64,000 nucleotides of DNA from positions 1 through 64,000 of the forward strand of contig NZ_JAHQCR010000062.1 of assembly GCF_019042735.1 (NCBI RefSeq). The letters are read 5' to 3'. The DNA is from Evansella alkalicola. GTDB lineage: Bacteria; Bacillota; Bacilli; Bacillales; Salisediminibacteriaceae. The notes under the pieces are model-generated. The model had not been told where the DNA came from. It worked only from the letters and a program-made list of their open reading frames with translations, and did no database searches. Made by a program: the position numbers and the translations under genes. Of the stretch, positions 33,867-42,801 are shown one piece after another; within the stretch, counting starts at the first letter, position 1; every line of letters begins with the position of its first letter.

Positions 33867-35897
33867 ATGAATTATCATGTGTCAATGCAAGGGAATGATC
33901 AAGCAAAAGGAACAGAAGAACAACCATTTCGTACAATATCACGCGCTGCGGGCCTTGCCATGGCTGGTGATACGGTTACTGTTCATGCTGGAATATATAG
34001 GGAATGGGTTAATCCAGCTAATGGTGGAACAGAAGAACATAGAATTATCTATAGATCTGCTGGAGACGGGGAAGTAGTTATTACAGGAGCCGAACGTATC
34101 TCCGACTGGAGGGCTGAAGGGGACAATGTTTGGAGCACAGAATTACCTAATTCCATATTTTCTGTTCGTAACCCCTTCGAAGTAGAGTTGAGTGGAGACT
34201 GGCTATTTGACGGCCCTTTCCCAGTTCATCTCGGTGATGTGTATTTGGATGGAAAATCCTTGTATGAATGCGAAAGCGTTGATAAAGTACATAAGCCTGA
34301 AGTTTGGTCCGAAGCCAAATATCCCGAGGAATCACTACTGAAGTGGTATGCCGAAGTTGGTTCTGCAACAACAAAAGTTTGGGCCAATTTTGGTGGAAAA
34401 GATCCTCGTAAGGAAAATGTAGAAATTAATGTCCGGCCTTATTGCTTTTGGCCTGAAAAACCAGGACTTAACTATATAACCGTAAGTGGTTTCACACTTC
34501 GACAAGCATCTCCTCAATGGGCACCGCCAACTGACTACCAGGAAGGGTTGATCGGACCTCACTGGAGTAAGGGATGGGTTATTGAAAACAATATTATTAG
34601 TGAATCCAAAAGCGTTGGTATCAGCCTAGGTACTGAAATCGGTACAGGTCACGCTAAGGCTAATAATTTGGACAAGCACATGAAAGGCGGCACACAACGG
34701 GAGCAAGAGGTTATTTTGCGAGCATTACGCTCAGAATGGCATAAGGATAGGGTTGGCAGTCACGTCGTTCGTGGTAATGTGATCCATGATTGTGAACAAG
34801 CAGGTATTGTCGGTCATATGGGTTGCGCTTTCAGTCATATTTATCAAAACCGGATCTACAATATTCATCACAAGCGTCTCAGGCATGGTGCCGAAGTAGG
34901 CGCAATCAAACTGCACGCTGCTTTAGATACTCAAATTAATGAAAATATTATCTATAGCAGTTATCGTGGTGTTTGGCTGGATTGGCAAGCACAGGGGACC
35001 CGCATCAGCCGTAATGTATTTTTTGACAATATTTCTGAGGACTTCTTTGTTGAGGTTTGCCATGGTCCGTATTTGGCTGATCATAATCTGTTCCTCTCTC
35101 CGATGAATTTCAGGAATATGGCACAGGGTGGAGCATTTGTCCATAATTTGTTTGCAGGTAGATTTGTGGTTCGGTCCGAGATTACCCGTACTACGCCGTA
35201 TCACTTCCCGCATGAGACGGCAATGGCAGGTTACTCGAATATTACTGGAGGCGATGATAGGTACTATAACAATATCTTTTTGGGGGATAATGATGCCAAT
35301 AAAGAACCTGTCCCAATAACCTTTTTTGAGCATCTTCCACTTAAACCTAGAGATGAAGTTGGAGATGATGGGAAGACTGTCATGGATGGTGTTCCGGACA
35401 ATTCAATTTGCTATCTCCACGCCGTGGGTCTAGGAGGATACGACAAGCATCCTAATGCAAAAGATAAGCAATTGTGGGAATACACCAAGGAGGAGCTTGC
35501 TGAGCTTGGAGATGCGGCAAAGGATTTCTTTACAGGAAATGCAGTTCTTCCTGTGGCTATGAGCGGCAATGCATACCTTAACAATGCGGTTCCAAGTAGT
35601 CATGAATCCAATGCGAAGATATATGAACAGAAGGGCATTAAAGTGGAAATTAATCCTGCTCAAGGCAAGGTGCAAATTCAGGTTACTGATCCCAAATTGC
35701 TTCGTGGAGCCTCTGCAATGTTGGTTACCACCGACTTGCTTGGAAAAACATATCACGCCGATATGAAATTTGAGCAGCCAGACAGCACTGCCTATCATTT
35801 TGATTACGACTTTTTCGGGAAAAAGAGACCTGATGCAGATCTCACGCCCGGTCCATTTGAATTAACGGAAAATGGTACTATTGATTTTGAATTTTAG
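33867..35897 (+). CDS. GH120 beta-xylosidase-like right-handed beta-helix enzyme
   Basis: 676 residues. Several blocks match GH120 beta-xylosidases as remembered: MNYHVSMQGNDQAKGTEEQP, AMAGDTVTVHAGIYREWV, DYQEGLIGPHWSKGWVIE, WLDWQAQGTR and FVEVCHGPYL. By that match D372 (in WLDW) would be the nucleophile and E396 (in FVEVCHG) the acid/base. GAAGGAG lies before the ATG at 33867. There is no signal peptide, so it would act on short xylo-oligosaccharides inside the cell. No xylan transporter or xylose gene is next to it. Confidence 0.8.
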   Translation: MNYHVSMQGNDQAKGTEEQPFRTISRAAGLAMAGDTVTVHAGIYREWVNPANGGTEEHRIIYRSAGDGEVVITGAERISDWRAEGDNVWSTELPNSIFSVRNPFEVELSGDWLFDGPFPVHLGDVYLDGKSLYECESVDKVHKPEVWSEAKYPEESLLKWYAEVGSATTKVWANFGGKDPRKENVEINVRPYCFWPEKPGLNYITVSGFTLRQASPQWAPPTDYQEGLIGPHWSKGWVIENNIISESKSVGISLGTEIGTGHAKANNLDKHMKGGTQREQEVILRALRSEWHKDRVGSHVVRGNVIHDCEQAGIVGHMGCAFSHIYQNRIYNIHHKRLRHGAEVGAIKLHAALDTQINENIIYSSYRGVWLDWQAQGTRISRNVFFDNISEDFFVEVCHGPYLADHNLFLSPMNFRNMAQGGAFVHNLFAGRFVVRSEITRTTPYHFPHETAMAGYSNITGGDDRYYNNIFLGDNDANKEPVPITFFEHLPLKPRDEVGDDGKTVMDGVPDNSICYLHAVGLGGYDKHPNAKDKQLWEYTKEELAELGDAAKDFFTGNAVLPVAMSGNAYLNNAVPSSHESNAKIYEQKGIKVEINPAQGKVQIQVTDPKLLRGASAMLVTTDLLGKTYHADMKFEQPDSTAYHFDYDFFGKKRPDADLTPGPFELTENGTIDFEF

Positions 35898-35943
35898 ATT
35901 ATTATTATTGGGAAGATCGTATCGTTTTAAGAGATTGAACCTC

Positions 35944-35984
35944 AAATCCCCCCTAGTCTCAGTATGACTAGGGGGGATTTCTTC
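35944..35984 (+). terminator. Terminator after the xylosidase gene
   Basis: AAATCCCCCCTAGTC-TCAGTAT-GACTAGGGGGGATTT, a perfect long stem followed by CTTC; weak T run. Confidence 0.75.
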
Positions 35985-36188
35985 AAGTAACAGTTTAGAA
36001 AAAAGCTAAGAATGATTGTTAGTGAGATACCGGCTTAAAAGCCATTGGTCTGAGATTACTAATATTCCTTTAAATAAATACTTGCGACTACCTCCACATG
36101 GCTTGACTAGTGGTCGCAGATTGAATGGCAATGATTAAACAAATAAATAATTAATGTACTTCGTAAAATTCTTGTATCTTTGAAGGTA

Positions 36189-36524
36189 TTACTGTTCATT
36201 ATTTAGATTGATTTCTTCGTTAAATAATAACTTCACATAATCTCTTCTTGAATATAAAACTCGATAGATTGATACATAAACATCATCAAATTTATAAAAG
36301 ACAATGTAGTTTCCGCTGATTAGGTATCGAAAATTTGTATCAAGATTAACCTTAGATGATAGCTCAACACCTAACTTTGGATAATCTTTTAACTTCTTGT
36401 AACTCTCAATGATATTGGAAACTACATTAACAGCAGCTACTGGATTATCAAGTTCCTTAGTAATATATTCCTTAATTTCGTACAAGTCTTGTTTAGCGAC
36501 AGGGTTTATTCTCAACTTATACAT
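36189..36524 (-). CDS. RelE/ParE-family toxin
   Basis: 111 residues with the ParE-type layout: KLRINPVAKQDLYEIKEYI, GVELSSKVNLDTNFRYLISGNYIVFYKF and the final VYRVLYSRRDY block typical of the family. It is partner of the Phd-type antitoxin upstream, 5 bases away. Target (mRNA cleavage or gyrase) is not certain from sequence. Confidence 0.88.
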   Translation of the reverse strand: MYKLRINPVAKQDLYEIKEYITKELDNPVAAVNVVSNIIESYKKLKDYPKLGVELSSKVNLDTNFRYLISGNYIVFYKFDDVYVSIYRVLYSRRDYVKLLFNEEINLNNEQ

Positions 36525-36529
36525 ATTCG

Positions 36530-36781
36530 TTAAACCCCCAGATCATCCTCAACTTCTTCTTCAGTTAGCCACTCATTTCCAACTTTTATTGCCTTTTCAG
36601 CTTCCATAAGTTTTGAAAGTAATTTAATCGTTGTTTGGTTTTTCTCATATTCTTCAATATCAACAATGGCATATTTGCCTCGCCCATTTTTTGTTAAAAA
36701 AACTGGATCACCTACAGCAATATCCTTTAAAACTTCATTATAATTTCTTAAATCTGAGACAGGTTTAATATTTGGCATCAT
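36530..36781 (-). CDS. Phd/YefM-family antitoxin
   Basis: About 83 residues starting MMPNIKPVSDLRNYNEVLKD, with the DNA-binding N-terminal Phd fold (VFLTKNGRGKYAIVDIEEYEK) and an acidic C-terminal toxin-binding tail. GGGGG lies about 7 bases before the ATG at 36781. The frame also opens at 36820 but without a ribosome site. It should repress the operon together with the toxin. Confidence 0.88.
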   Translation of the reverse strand: MMPNIKPVSDLRNYNEVLKDIAVGDPVFLTKNGRGKYAIVDIEEYEKNQTTIKLLSKLMEAEKAIKVGNEWLTEEEVEDDLGV

Positions 36782-36896
36782 ACCAACCCCCTTCGCTGCA
36801 TTTATTGTATCATATTCCACTTAAAATAATACGTTAAATCTTACAACATAGGTATCAAAGAACTGATGTTTGTTGTTACACAGCATGTAGTCTATA

Positions 36897-36986
36897 CTAC
36901 GTATTAACTTCACCTTTTGTACCAATTACTACCTTTACTTTCATTTCTTCAACCTTAATCATCTGTTTTTTAATATCTCTATCCAC
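36897..36986 (-). other. 29-codon coding-like fragment
   Basis: GTG-started frame VDRDIKKQMIKVEEMKVKV, then VIGTKGEVNT and a stop. Its composition is protein-like. No ribosome site was seen; probably a remnant. Confidence 0.2.
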
Positions 36987-37010
36987 TTACATCGTAGTAA
37001 CTGGAAATGC

Positions 37011-37037
37011 AAAAATGAGCCCTATTGGGGCTCATCA
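37011..37037 (-). terminator. Terminator after rlmCD
   Basis: ATGAGCCCC-AATA-GGGCTCAT then TTTTTG on the minus strand, 4 bases past the stop. Confidence 0.8.
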
Positions 37038-37040
37038 CAA

Positions 37041-38417
37041 TTAGTTCTTTAGTTCCAGTATTGCGACATTTTCAACATGTCCCGTATGCGGAAACATATC
37101 GACAGGCTGCACTTCCTTCGTCTCAAATCCACGATCCCCTAAGTACTTCAAGTCTCGCGCCAAGGTTGCTGGGTTACATGATACATAAACTACTCGCTCT
37201 GGCTGCATTTTCACGATCGTTTCTAACAGCTCTTCATCACAGCCCTTTCTTGGTGGATCCACCACGATGACATCAGGTCTTACTCCTTGTGCATACCACC
37301 ATGGCATAACCTTTTCCGCTTCTCCTACTGCAAAGTCTACGTTCTCGACCCCATTTAAACGGGCATTTTTTTTCGCATCGGAAATGGCTTCTGGTACAAT
37401 TTCCACACCATACACATGCTTTGCCTTTTGTGCCAAGAACAACGAAATCGTCCCAATGCCACAGTATGCATCAATGACATGCTCCTTGCCACTAAGGTCA
37501 GCATACTCTAACGCTTTTTCATAAAGCACTTGGGTCTGAACGGGGTTCACCTGATAGAATGAGCGAGCAGAGATGGCGAATTTAATATCTCCTATATAAT
37601 CATGGATTACTTCTTCGCCCCACAACACTTCTGTTTGATCGCCAAAAATCACGTTCGTACGCTTCGAATTAATGTTGTGTACAATCGACTTCACGTTTGG
37701 CAATTCAGAACGAATTTCCTCAATCAAATTCTCCTTATTAGGAAGTTCCTTCCCCTTCGTCACCAACACAACCATGAGCTCCTGCGTCCGATAACCGTAG
37801 CGTGTCACAACATGTCGAAGGGTCCCTTTATGAGACTTATCATCATAGCCCCGAATTCCGTACTTTTTCGCTATTTTTTTCACAAGCTGAACGACTGTAT
37901 CATTCTCTTCGTGTTGAATGGCACATTCATTCATATCTATAATCTGATGGGACCGCTCGGCATAAAAACCTGCAATCAGTCCCCCTTCCATTTCCCCAAA
38001 AGGAACTTGTGCTTTATTTCTATAACGCCAAGGCTCATCCATTCCGATCGTTTCATGAACCGTCACGTCTTCTAGGCCGCCAATTCGCGCAAGAACTTCC
38101 CTCACCTGTTTTTGCTTATGCCTTAATTGGCCTTGGTAGCTCAGATGCTGTAGCTGACAGCCACCACATTGCTTAAAAATGGGACAAGGGGCATCTACCC
38201 GATCAGGACTTTCTTTCGTAATTTCCATGAGACGACCAAAGGCATAGTTTTTCTTCACCTTCGTTATTTTCACGTTCCCTGTCTCCCCTGGCAACGCACG
38301 CTGGACAAACACGGGATAGCCGTTTACCTTTCCTACCCCCGCCCCGTCATGGGTGAGGTCCTCAAAGGTCATTTCTATTAAATCATTCTTTTTCACTGGT
38401 GTATTTTCCGTAGCCAT
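37041..38417 (-). CDS. rlmCD: 23S rRNA (uracil-C5)-methyltransferase RlmCD
   Basis: About 458 residues. It has an N-terminal TRAM domain (NDLIEMTFEDLTHDGAGVGKVNG), the Fe-S cysteines CPIFKQCGGCQ, the SAM motif VIDAYCGIGTISL and the catalytic YVSCNPATLARDL. It is the RlmCD (YefA) orthologue type, which methylates U747 and U1939 of 23S rRNA in B. subtilis. The start at 38417 is a choice; ATG codons at 38423 and 38438 are also in frame near AAAGGA. It is separated from dgkB here by about 9 kb, unlike B. subtilis where they are adjacent. Confidence 0.92.
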   Translation of the reverse strand: MATENTPVKKNDLIEMTFEDLTHDGAGVGKVNGYPVFVQRALPGETGNVKITKVKKNYAFGRLMEITKESPDRVDAPCPIFKQCGGCQLQHLSYQGQLRHKQKQVREVLARIGGLEDVTVHETIGMDEPWRYRNKAQVPFGEMEGGLIAGFYAERSHQIIDMNECAIQHEENDTVVQLVKKIAKKYGIRGYDDKSHKGTLRHVVTRYGYRTQELMVVLVTKGKELPNKENLIEEIRSELPNVKSIVHNINSKRTNVIFGDQTEVLWGEEVIHDYIGDIKFAISARSFYQVNPVQTQVLYEKALEYADLSGKEHVIDAYCGIGTISLFLAQKAKHVYGVEIVPEAISDAKKNARLNGVENVDFAVGEAEKVMPWWYAQGVRPDVIVVDPPRKGCDEELLETIVKMQPERVVYVSCNPATLARDLKYLGDRGFETKEVQPVDMFPHTGHVENVAILELKN

Positions 38418-38538
38418 TCGCATGTGTCCTTTCCACATATGTTTTTTCTGTACTTGATTGTACCATAATGATAGTACTTGAAAAAATTCTACGGGTTGTT
38501 ATGATAGGAAAGGATAATTGAAAGAAGAGGTGCAAGTA

Positions 38539-39600
38539 ATGTCGAAATTAGGTCGAAACGATCAATGCCCGTGTGGAAGCGGTAAGAAATTTAAGAAGTG
38601 CTGCATGAATAAACAACAGACTCCACACCAATTAACGGTGCAGGAACAGAAGGATTTTAATGAACTCCTGCCAAAAATATTTGACTATACGAAGAAATTT
38701 GACGAGCAATTACAACCCATATACCAACGTTATGCAGGTACCTTTGATCGTCTGAAGGAAGCTGACGCAAGGGCGTTCTCCCAATTACTTTTCCATTGGC
38801 TCATTTTTAATAAACCATTCTTGGAAGGTAATCGTTCAATTTTATCGAGCTTTATTGAAGAGAAGTTTGATGCCTATACAAATGGGATTCAACAAATCTT
38901 AAATAAATGGTCTAACCTTCAACCTTTGCTTGTCTCTGTTGAAGACAAAGACAATGACCATATAGTATTAAAAGATTTGCTGAACAACACTGCCATTTTT
39001 CCAGAACAAACACAGATTACGAATCAACTCACTGCAGGGGAATACTTAATCGGGTTCCTGTACCCTACTCCAACTGGGGTAGCTCTTGGAAATGATGCAG
39101 TCATCATTCCTAAGCATTATGAAGAGTTCTTCCTAGCTGAATGGGAAAAATTGTACAAGCAGTTTCAAGAGAATGAGACAGAGCAAGCATTTCTAAACAA
39201 CCATTTCCACGCTGTTCTTGGAATCTTTACAGCAATTGCTTCTGGGTTGTTCCAGGACAAGGAGATTGGTGAGCTTGAAAATCTATCGGACCCGACTACT
39301 CAAGTGTTGGATACTTTCTATCAACATATTGAGCTAGGGGACTACTCCTATGATGCTGTACTTGAAGCAAAGATAAAGTGGATTGAGTATATGAAACTTA
39401 ACGACGTACGAGTTCCAAAGCCGGGGGTGTATGCGGCAGTTTTAGAATACTGGATCTCCAAGCATGACCATCAATGGACAAACCAAACCTTCAAGCAAGT
39501 TGCAGAAAAATACAGTGTATCTCCATCAACTGTGTCAGCAAGGTTTAAAGAAGTAAATCAATTCTTTTCCGATGTGACGGAACGAGTGCCGCACGGGTAA
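38539..39600 (+). CDS. SEC-C metal-binding motif protein
   Basis: 353 residues. The N-terminal SEC-C zinc motif is GRNDQCPCGSGKKFKKCC (CxC..CC). A long helical middle follows, and a C-terminal helix-turn-helix-like stretch (FKQVAEKYSVSPSTVSARFKEV). SEC-C motifs bind zinc and appear in SecA and many uncharacterised proteins; function here is unknown. AGAGGTG lies 6 bases before the ATG at 38539. Confidence 0.8.
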   Translation: MSKLGRNDQCPCGSGKKFKKCCMNKQQTPHQLTVQEQKDFNELLPKIFDYTKKFDEQLQPIYQRYAGTFDRLKEADARAFSQLLFHWLIFNKPFLEGNRSILSSFIEEKFDAYTNGIQQILNKWSNLQPLLVSVEDKDNDHIVLKDLLNNTAIFPEQTQITNQLTAGEYLIGFLYPTPTGVALGNDAVIIPKHYEEFFLAEWEKLYKQFQENETEQAFLNNHFHAVLGIFTAIASGLFQDKEIGELENLSDPTTQVLDTFYQHIELGDYSYDAVLEAKIKWIEYMKLNDVRVPKPGVYAAVLEYWISKHDHQWTNQTFKQVAEKYSVSPSTVSARFKEVNQFFSDVTERVPHG

Positions 39601-39635
39601 ATAAGGAAGTTAGATTTGATTGTATTGTATCAATT

Positions 39636-39677
39636 CGATCAGGGAACTAATTGGCTTTTAATTCCCTGATCTTCTTT
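39636..39677. terminator. Bidirectional terminator between converging genes
   Basis: GATCAGGGAA-..-TTCCCTGATC with TTCTTTT on the plus side and AT-rich sequence on the minus side, between the SEC-C and membrane-protein genes. Confidence 0.7.
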
Positions 39678-39679
39678 TA

Positions 39680-40228
39680 TCAATCATGCTTTCGTTTTCT
39701 ATTAAATAAGTAAACGATTGTAAGATACACTATCATGAAAACTAATATGCTAATTCTAAATTCCCACAAAAAATTCAACGAATACTTATCTAAATAGAAA
39801 TCTGCATATATAAAGGATGTTAATAACCAGCCCCCTAAGAAGAATAATCCTAGAATATATAACAAATTTATAGTTTTTCTACGATATACGCTAATAGCAT
39901 TCACATTCCGAGACATTTCAATATATTCATCTGTAGCAGCTGTTTCCGTTTGTGCTATATTAGGATGCCCTACCTTTTTATCAAATGTTGACTCATGAGA
40001 GTATTTTTTTATAACAAAAACTGAACCGAACAGTCCCCAAATAAAGACTAAGCTTAACAATAGAGCAACGGGTACAGTCTGCCCCACTCCCTCAATCAAC
40101 TTGAAATTTGAAAAAAATGATCCACCTATTAGCCCACCAAATCCATTAGAAAGAAACAGTATACCAACAATACCGTAAATAATAGACAAATATGTTAATA
40201 GCTTTACACCTCTTTTATAAGCAGTCAT
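39680..40228 (-). CDS. Membrane protein, unknown
   Basis: 182 residues with about four hydrophobic segments in two pairs (YLSIIYGIVGILFLSNGFGG, VALLLSLVFIWGLFGSVFVI, then LLYILGLFFLGGWLLTSFIY, ILVFMIVYLTIVYLF) and a charged loop of about 45 residues between pairs. No family recognised. Monocistronic. Confidence 0.6.
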   Translation of the reverse strand: MTAYKRGVKLLTYLSIIYGIVGILFLSNGFGGLIGGSFFSNFKLIEGVGQTVPVALLLSLVFIWGLFGSVFVIKKYSHESTFDKKVGHPNIAQTETAATDEYIEMSRNVNAISVYRRKTINLLYILGLFFLGGWLLTSFIYADFYLDKYSLNFLWEFRISILVFMIVYLTIVYLFNRKRKHD

Positions 40229-40466
40229 ATAAATCCCCCTAATTAATGAAACGATTAGTGAAATTTTAACAAAAGCTTACACTTTAAAAAAGAAAAATGA
40301 CCAACCATCTAATTATGCAAGAAGCAATCCTAATCCCCAGTAAAAGAAAGATTCATAGAATTACTATTTATAAAATACATATATAAAAAATATATAATAG
40401 TAATTAATTGTTTAATCAGACTTTTTAAAAATATTAAGATAAAACGAGTAATATTGAGATATTAAA

Positions 40467-40480
40467 TGTAAGCGCTTTAT
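40467..40480 (+). promoter_or_regulatory. cre site (CcpA operator) upstream of cstA
   Basis: TGTAAGCGCTTTAT agrees with TGWNANCGNTNWCA at all but the last two positions. It lies about 95 bases before the cstA start. Carbon catabolite control of cstA is expected. Confidence 0.6.
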
Positions 40481-40574
40481 TATTAACTATTTTTGGTTAT
40501 TTTGCCCACTTTCTCTTTAAATGGACAGCGTACATAATAAAATTGAATTTTAATATTGTAAGGAGGGAAAAGCC

Positions 40575-42323
40575 TTGGATTCCATTTTACTTGCTTTAGT
40601 TGGAATGTTTGTTTTCTTTCTAGGTTACCGTTTTTATTCTAAGTTTGTAGCCGAGAAGATTTACAGATTGGATCCTAATTTCACCACCCCAGCACACGAA
40701 TTCAATGATGGGAAAGATTTTGTTCCTACAAATAAATTCGTTTTGTGGGGTCACCACTTTACTTCAGTCGCTGGTGCTGCACCAATTGTTGGTCCTGCGA
40801 TTGCTGTATATTGGGGCTGGTTACCAGCGGTGATCTGGGTTCTACTCGGAACGGTTTTTGCTGCTGGAGTGCATGACTTCGGTGCCCTCGTCTTGTCAGT
40901 CAGAAATAAAGGTCAGTCCGTTGGTACACTCGCCAATAAACTCATTGGTCAACGGGCAAAAGTTTTATTCTTATTTATTATTTTAATACTCGTGTTGATG
41001 GTAAATGCTGTTTTTGCATGGGTAATAGCGAACTTGTTCATTACATTCCCATCATCGGTATTATCTGTATTCATTCAAATTCCTTTAGCTATTTGGATCG
41101 GTTATGTCGTATACCGCAAAAAAGGCGGCATGCTGTTACCATCCTTAGCAGCTCTCGCTACGATGTATATTGCCGCTATTGTTGCGTCACGAGTGCCTGC
41201 ACTCCAAATTGATCTTCCAAGTTACTTTGGAGGAGAAGAAACTATCGTTGCCTTTGGCTTAAACGGTGTCGCTATCTCATTCTTTGTCTGGATTATTATA
41301 TTGATGATTTATGTGTACATTGCCTCTACACTCCCAGTGTGGAAGCTATTACAGCCCCGAGACTATATTAACTCTCATCAGCTTGTTGTAGGTTTAGCAA
41401 TTCTATACCTAGGATTATTCTTCTCAAACCCAGAACTTACTGCACCAGCTGTTAACAGTGCAGCTACAGATGTTCCATGGTTACCAATTTTATTTATCAC
41501 GATTGCCTGTGGTGCCATATCTGGTTTCCATGGTCTCGTTGCATCAGGTACATCAAGTAAGCAGTTAAATAAAGAGACCGATGCTCGTTTTGTAGGTTAC
41601 TTAGGAGCTGTTGGGGAAGGTTTATTAGCATTAGCTGCCATTATCGCTGTTGCTACTTTATTTACGTCACAGTCGGATTTCCTTGGTGCATATAGTAGCT
41701 TTGATGCTGCAAATTCAGGTGGCTTAGGTAACTTTGTACAAGGAGCTGGGCAGCTTGCTACAGGAATATTTATCCCTGCTGATATAGCTACAACGATTGT
41801 AGCAGTCATCGTCGTGAGTTTTGCTGCAACAACACTCGATACATCTGTCCGTCTCATGCGCTATATAATTTCAGAGCTTGGAAGCACATACAACATTAAG
41901 GCGATTACAAAAACTCATGTTGCAACTACAATCGCTGTAGTATCTAGTGCTGCGTTAGTTCTGTTACCAGAAGGACCACAAGGCTTCGGTTCAGGTGGTT
42001 ATGTGTTATGGCCATTGTTTGGTACATCAAACCAGCTACTTGCTGGGATTACATTACTACTGATTACAGTATGGTTGAAGATTAAAGGAAGAAACTATCT
42101 CGTCACCTTGATACCTATGATCTTCTTAATGTGTATGACACTATATGCAATGGGAAGACAGCTATTAATGGATTGGTCAGGTCTACTGAGTGACCATGAG
42201 TTCAATTTCTTACTTGTCTTCTTAGGTACCATTATCTTTGTCTTCGCTGCATGGATCGTTCTTGAAGCTATCAACAGCTTGACTAAGAAAAAACCAGTCG
42301 AGCCTAAAGATAAAGCAATGTAA
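40575..42323 (+). CDS. cstA: Carbon starvation protein CstA
   Basis: 582 residues with about 16 membrane segments. The family blocks are present: FLGYRFYSKFVAEKIY at the start, FVPTNKFVLWGHHFTSVAGAAPIVGPA and FHGLVASGTSSKQL. CstA-family proteins import peptides or pyruvate during carbon limitation. The start is a TTG with AGGAGGG 7 bases upstream. A cre site lies in the leader, and a terminator follows before cory-CC-star and an ArsA-type ATPase, genes I recall as commonly linked to cstA in Bacillales. Confidence 0.93.
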   Translation: MDSILLALVGMFVFFLGYRFYSKFVAEKIYRLDPNFTTPAHEFNDGKDFVPTNKFVLWGHHFTSVAGAAPIVGPAIAVYWGWLPAVIWVLLGTVFAAGVHDFGALVLSVRNKGQSVGTLANKLIGQRAKVLFLFIILILVLMVNAVFAWVIANLFITFPSSVLSVFIQIPLAIWIGYVVYRKKGGMLLPSLAALATMYIAAIVASRVPALQIDLPSYFGGEETIVAFGLNGVAISFFVWIIILMIYVYIASTLPVWKLLQPRDYINSHQLVVGLAILYLGLFFSNPELTAPAVNSAATDVPWLPILFITIACGAISGFHGLVASGTSSKQLNKETDARFVGYLGAVGEGLLALAAIIAVATLFTSQSDFLGAYSSFDAANSGGLGNFVQGAGQLATGIFIPADIATTIVAVIVVSFAATTLDTSVRLMRYIISELGSTYNIKAITKTHVATTIAVVSSAALVLLPEGPQGFGSGGYVLWPLFGTSNQLLAGITLLLITVWLKIKGRNYLVTLIPMIFLMCMTLYAMGRQLLMDWSGLLSDHEFNFLLVFLGTIIFVFAAWIVLEAINSLTKKKPVEPKDKAM

Positions 42324-42361
42324 TTTAATAATGATATCGTAAGACCTACCTTTCTTCATAC

Positions 42362-42400
42362 AGCTTCCCTTGCACGCAACCAAGGGAAGCTTTCTTTTCT
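42362..42400 (+). terminator. Terminator between cstA and the cory-CC-star gene
   Basis: AGCTTCCCTTG-CACGCAAC-CAAGGGAAGCT followed by TTCTTTT. Confidence 0.8.
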
Positions 42401-42474
42401 TAAAAAGAAAGGAACTCCTAGTGGTTGCATCGAATACAAGTTATTAAAGACTTTCATACAAGGAGGCGCAAAAA

Positions 42475-42726
42475 ATGAACCTTAAACGACTCATTGAGTT
42501 GTATGATGAGGTACTCCGCACTGGACATCGAACTGAGATCATGCGTGAACTCCAGGATGAAGATGACCTATTCATGCTTTTGCTCTATTCCGATATGCTC
42601 GGCGTTCCTAATCCAGCTTTCTTCTATACTTTAGAACTTTACCCACATATGCTTGAAAAATTTCATGAATGGCATACAAGAATGGGAATGGATAAATCTC
42701 CCCTTAATGGCTTTAGGTGTTGTTAA
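42475..42726 (+). CDS. Cory-CC-star protein
   Basis: 83 residues ending in two cysteines directly before the stop (GFRCC), the feature that names this family. The body (LYDEVLRTGHRTEIMREL, MLLLYSDMLGVPNPAFFYTLELYPHMLEKFHEWHTRMGM) matches the family as remembered. AAGGAGG precedes the ATG. It is next to CstA and an ArsA/GET3-type ATPase. Role unknown; the CC terminus suggests metal binding, disulfide formation or modification. Confidence 0.82.
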   Translation: MNLKRLIELYDEVLRTGHRTEIMRELQDEDDLFMLLLYSDMLGVPNPAFFYTLELYPHMLEKFHEWHTRMGMDKSPLNGFRCC

Positions 42727-42801
42727 GATCGAATACCCTCGGGTAGGGTAACGTCAAAAGCTTAGGTTTTCACATAGCGTTTGAGAAGAGGAGGCGTTTA
42801 G

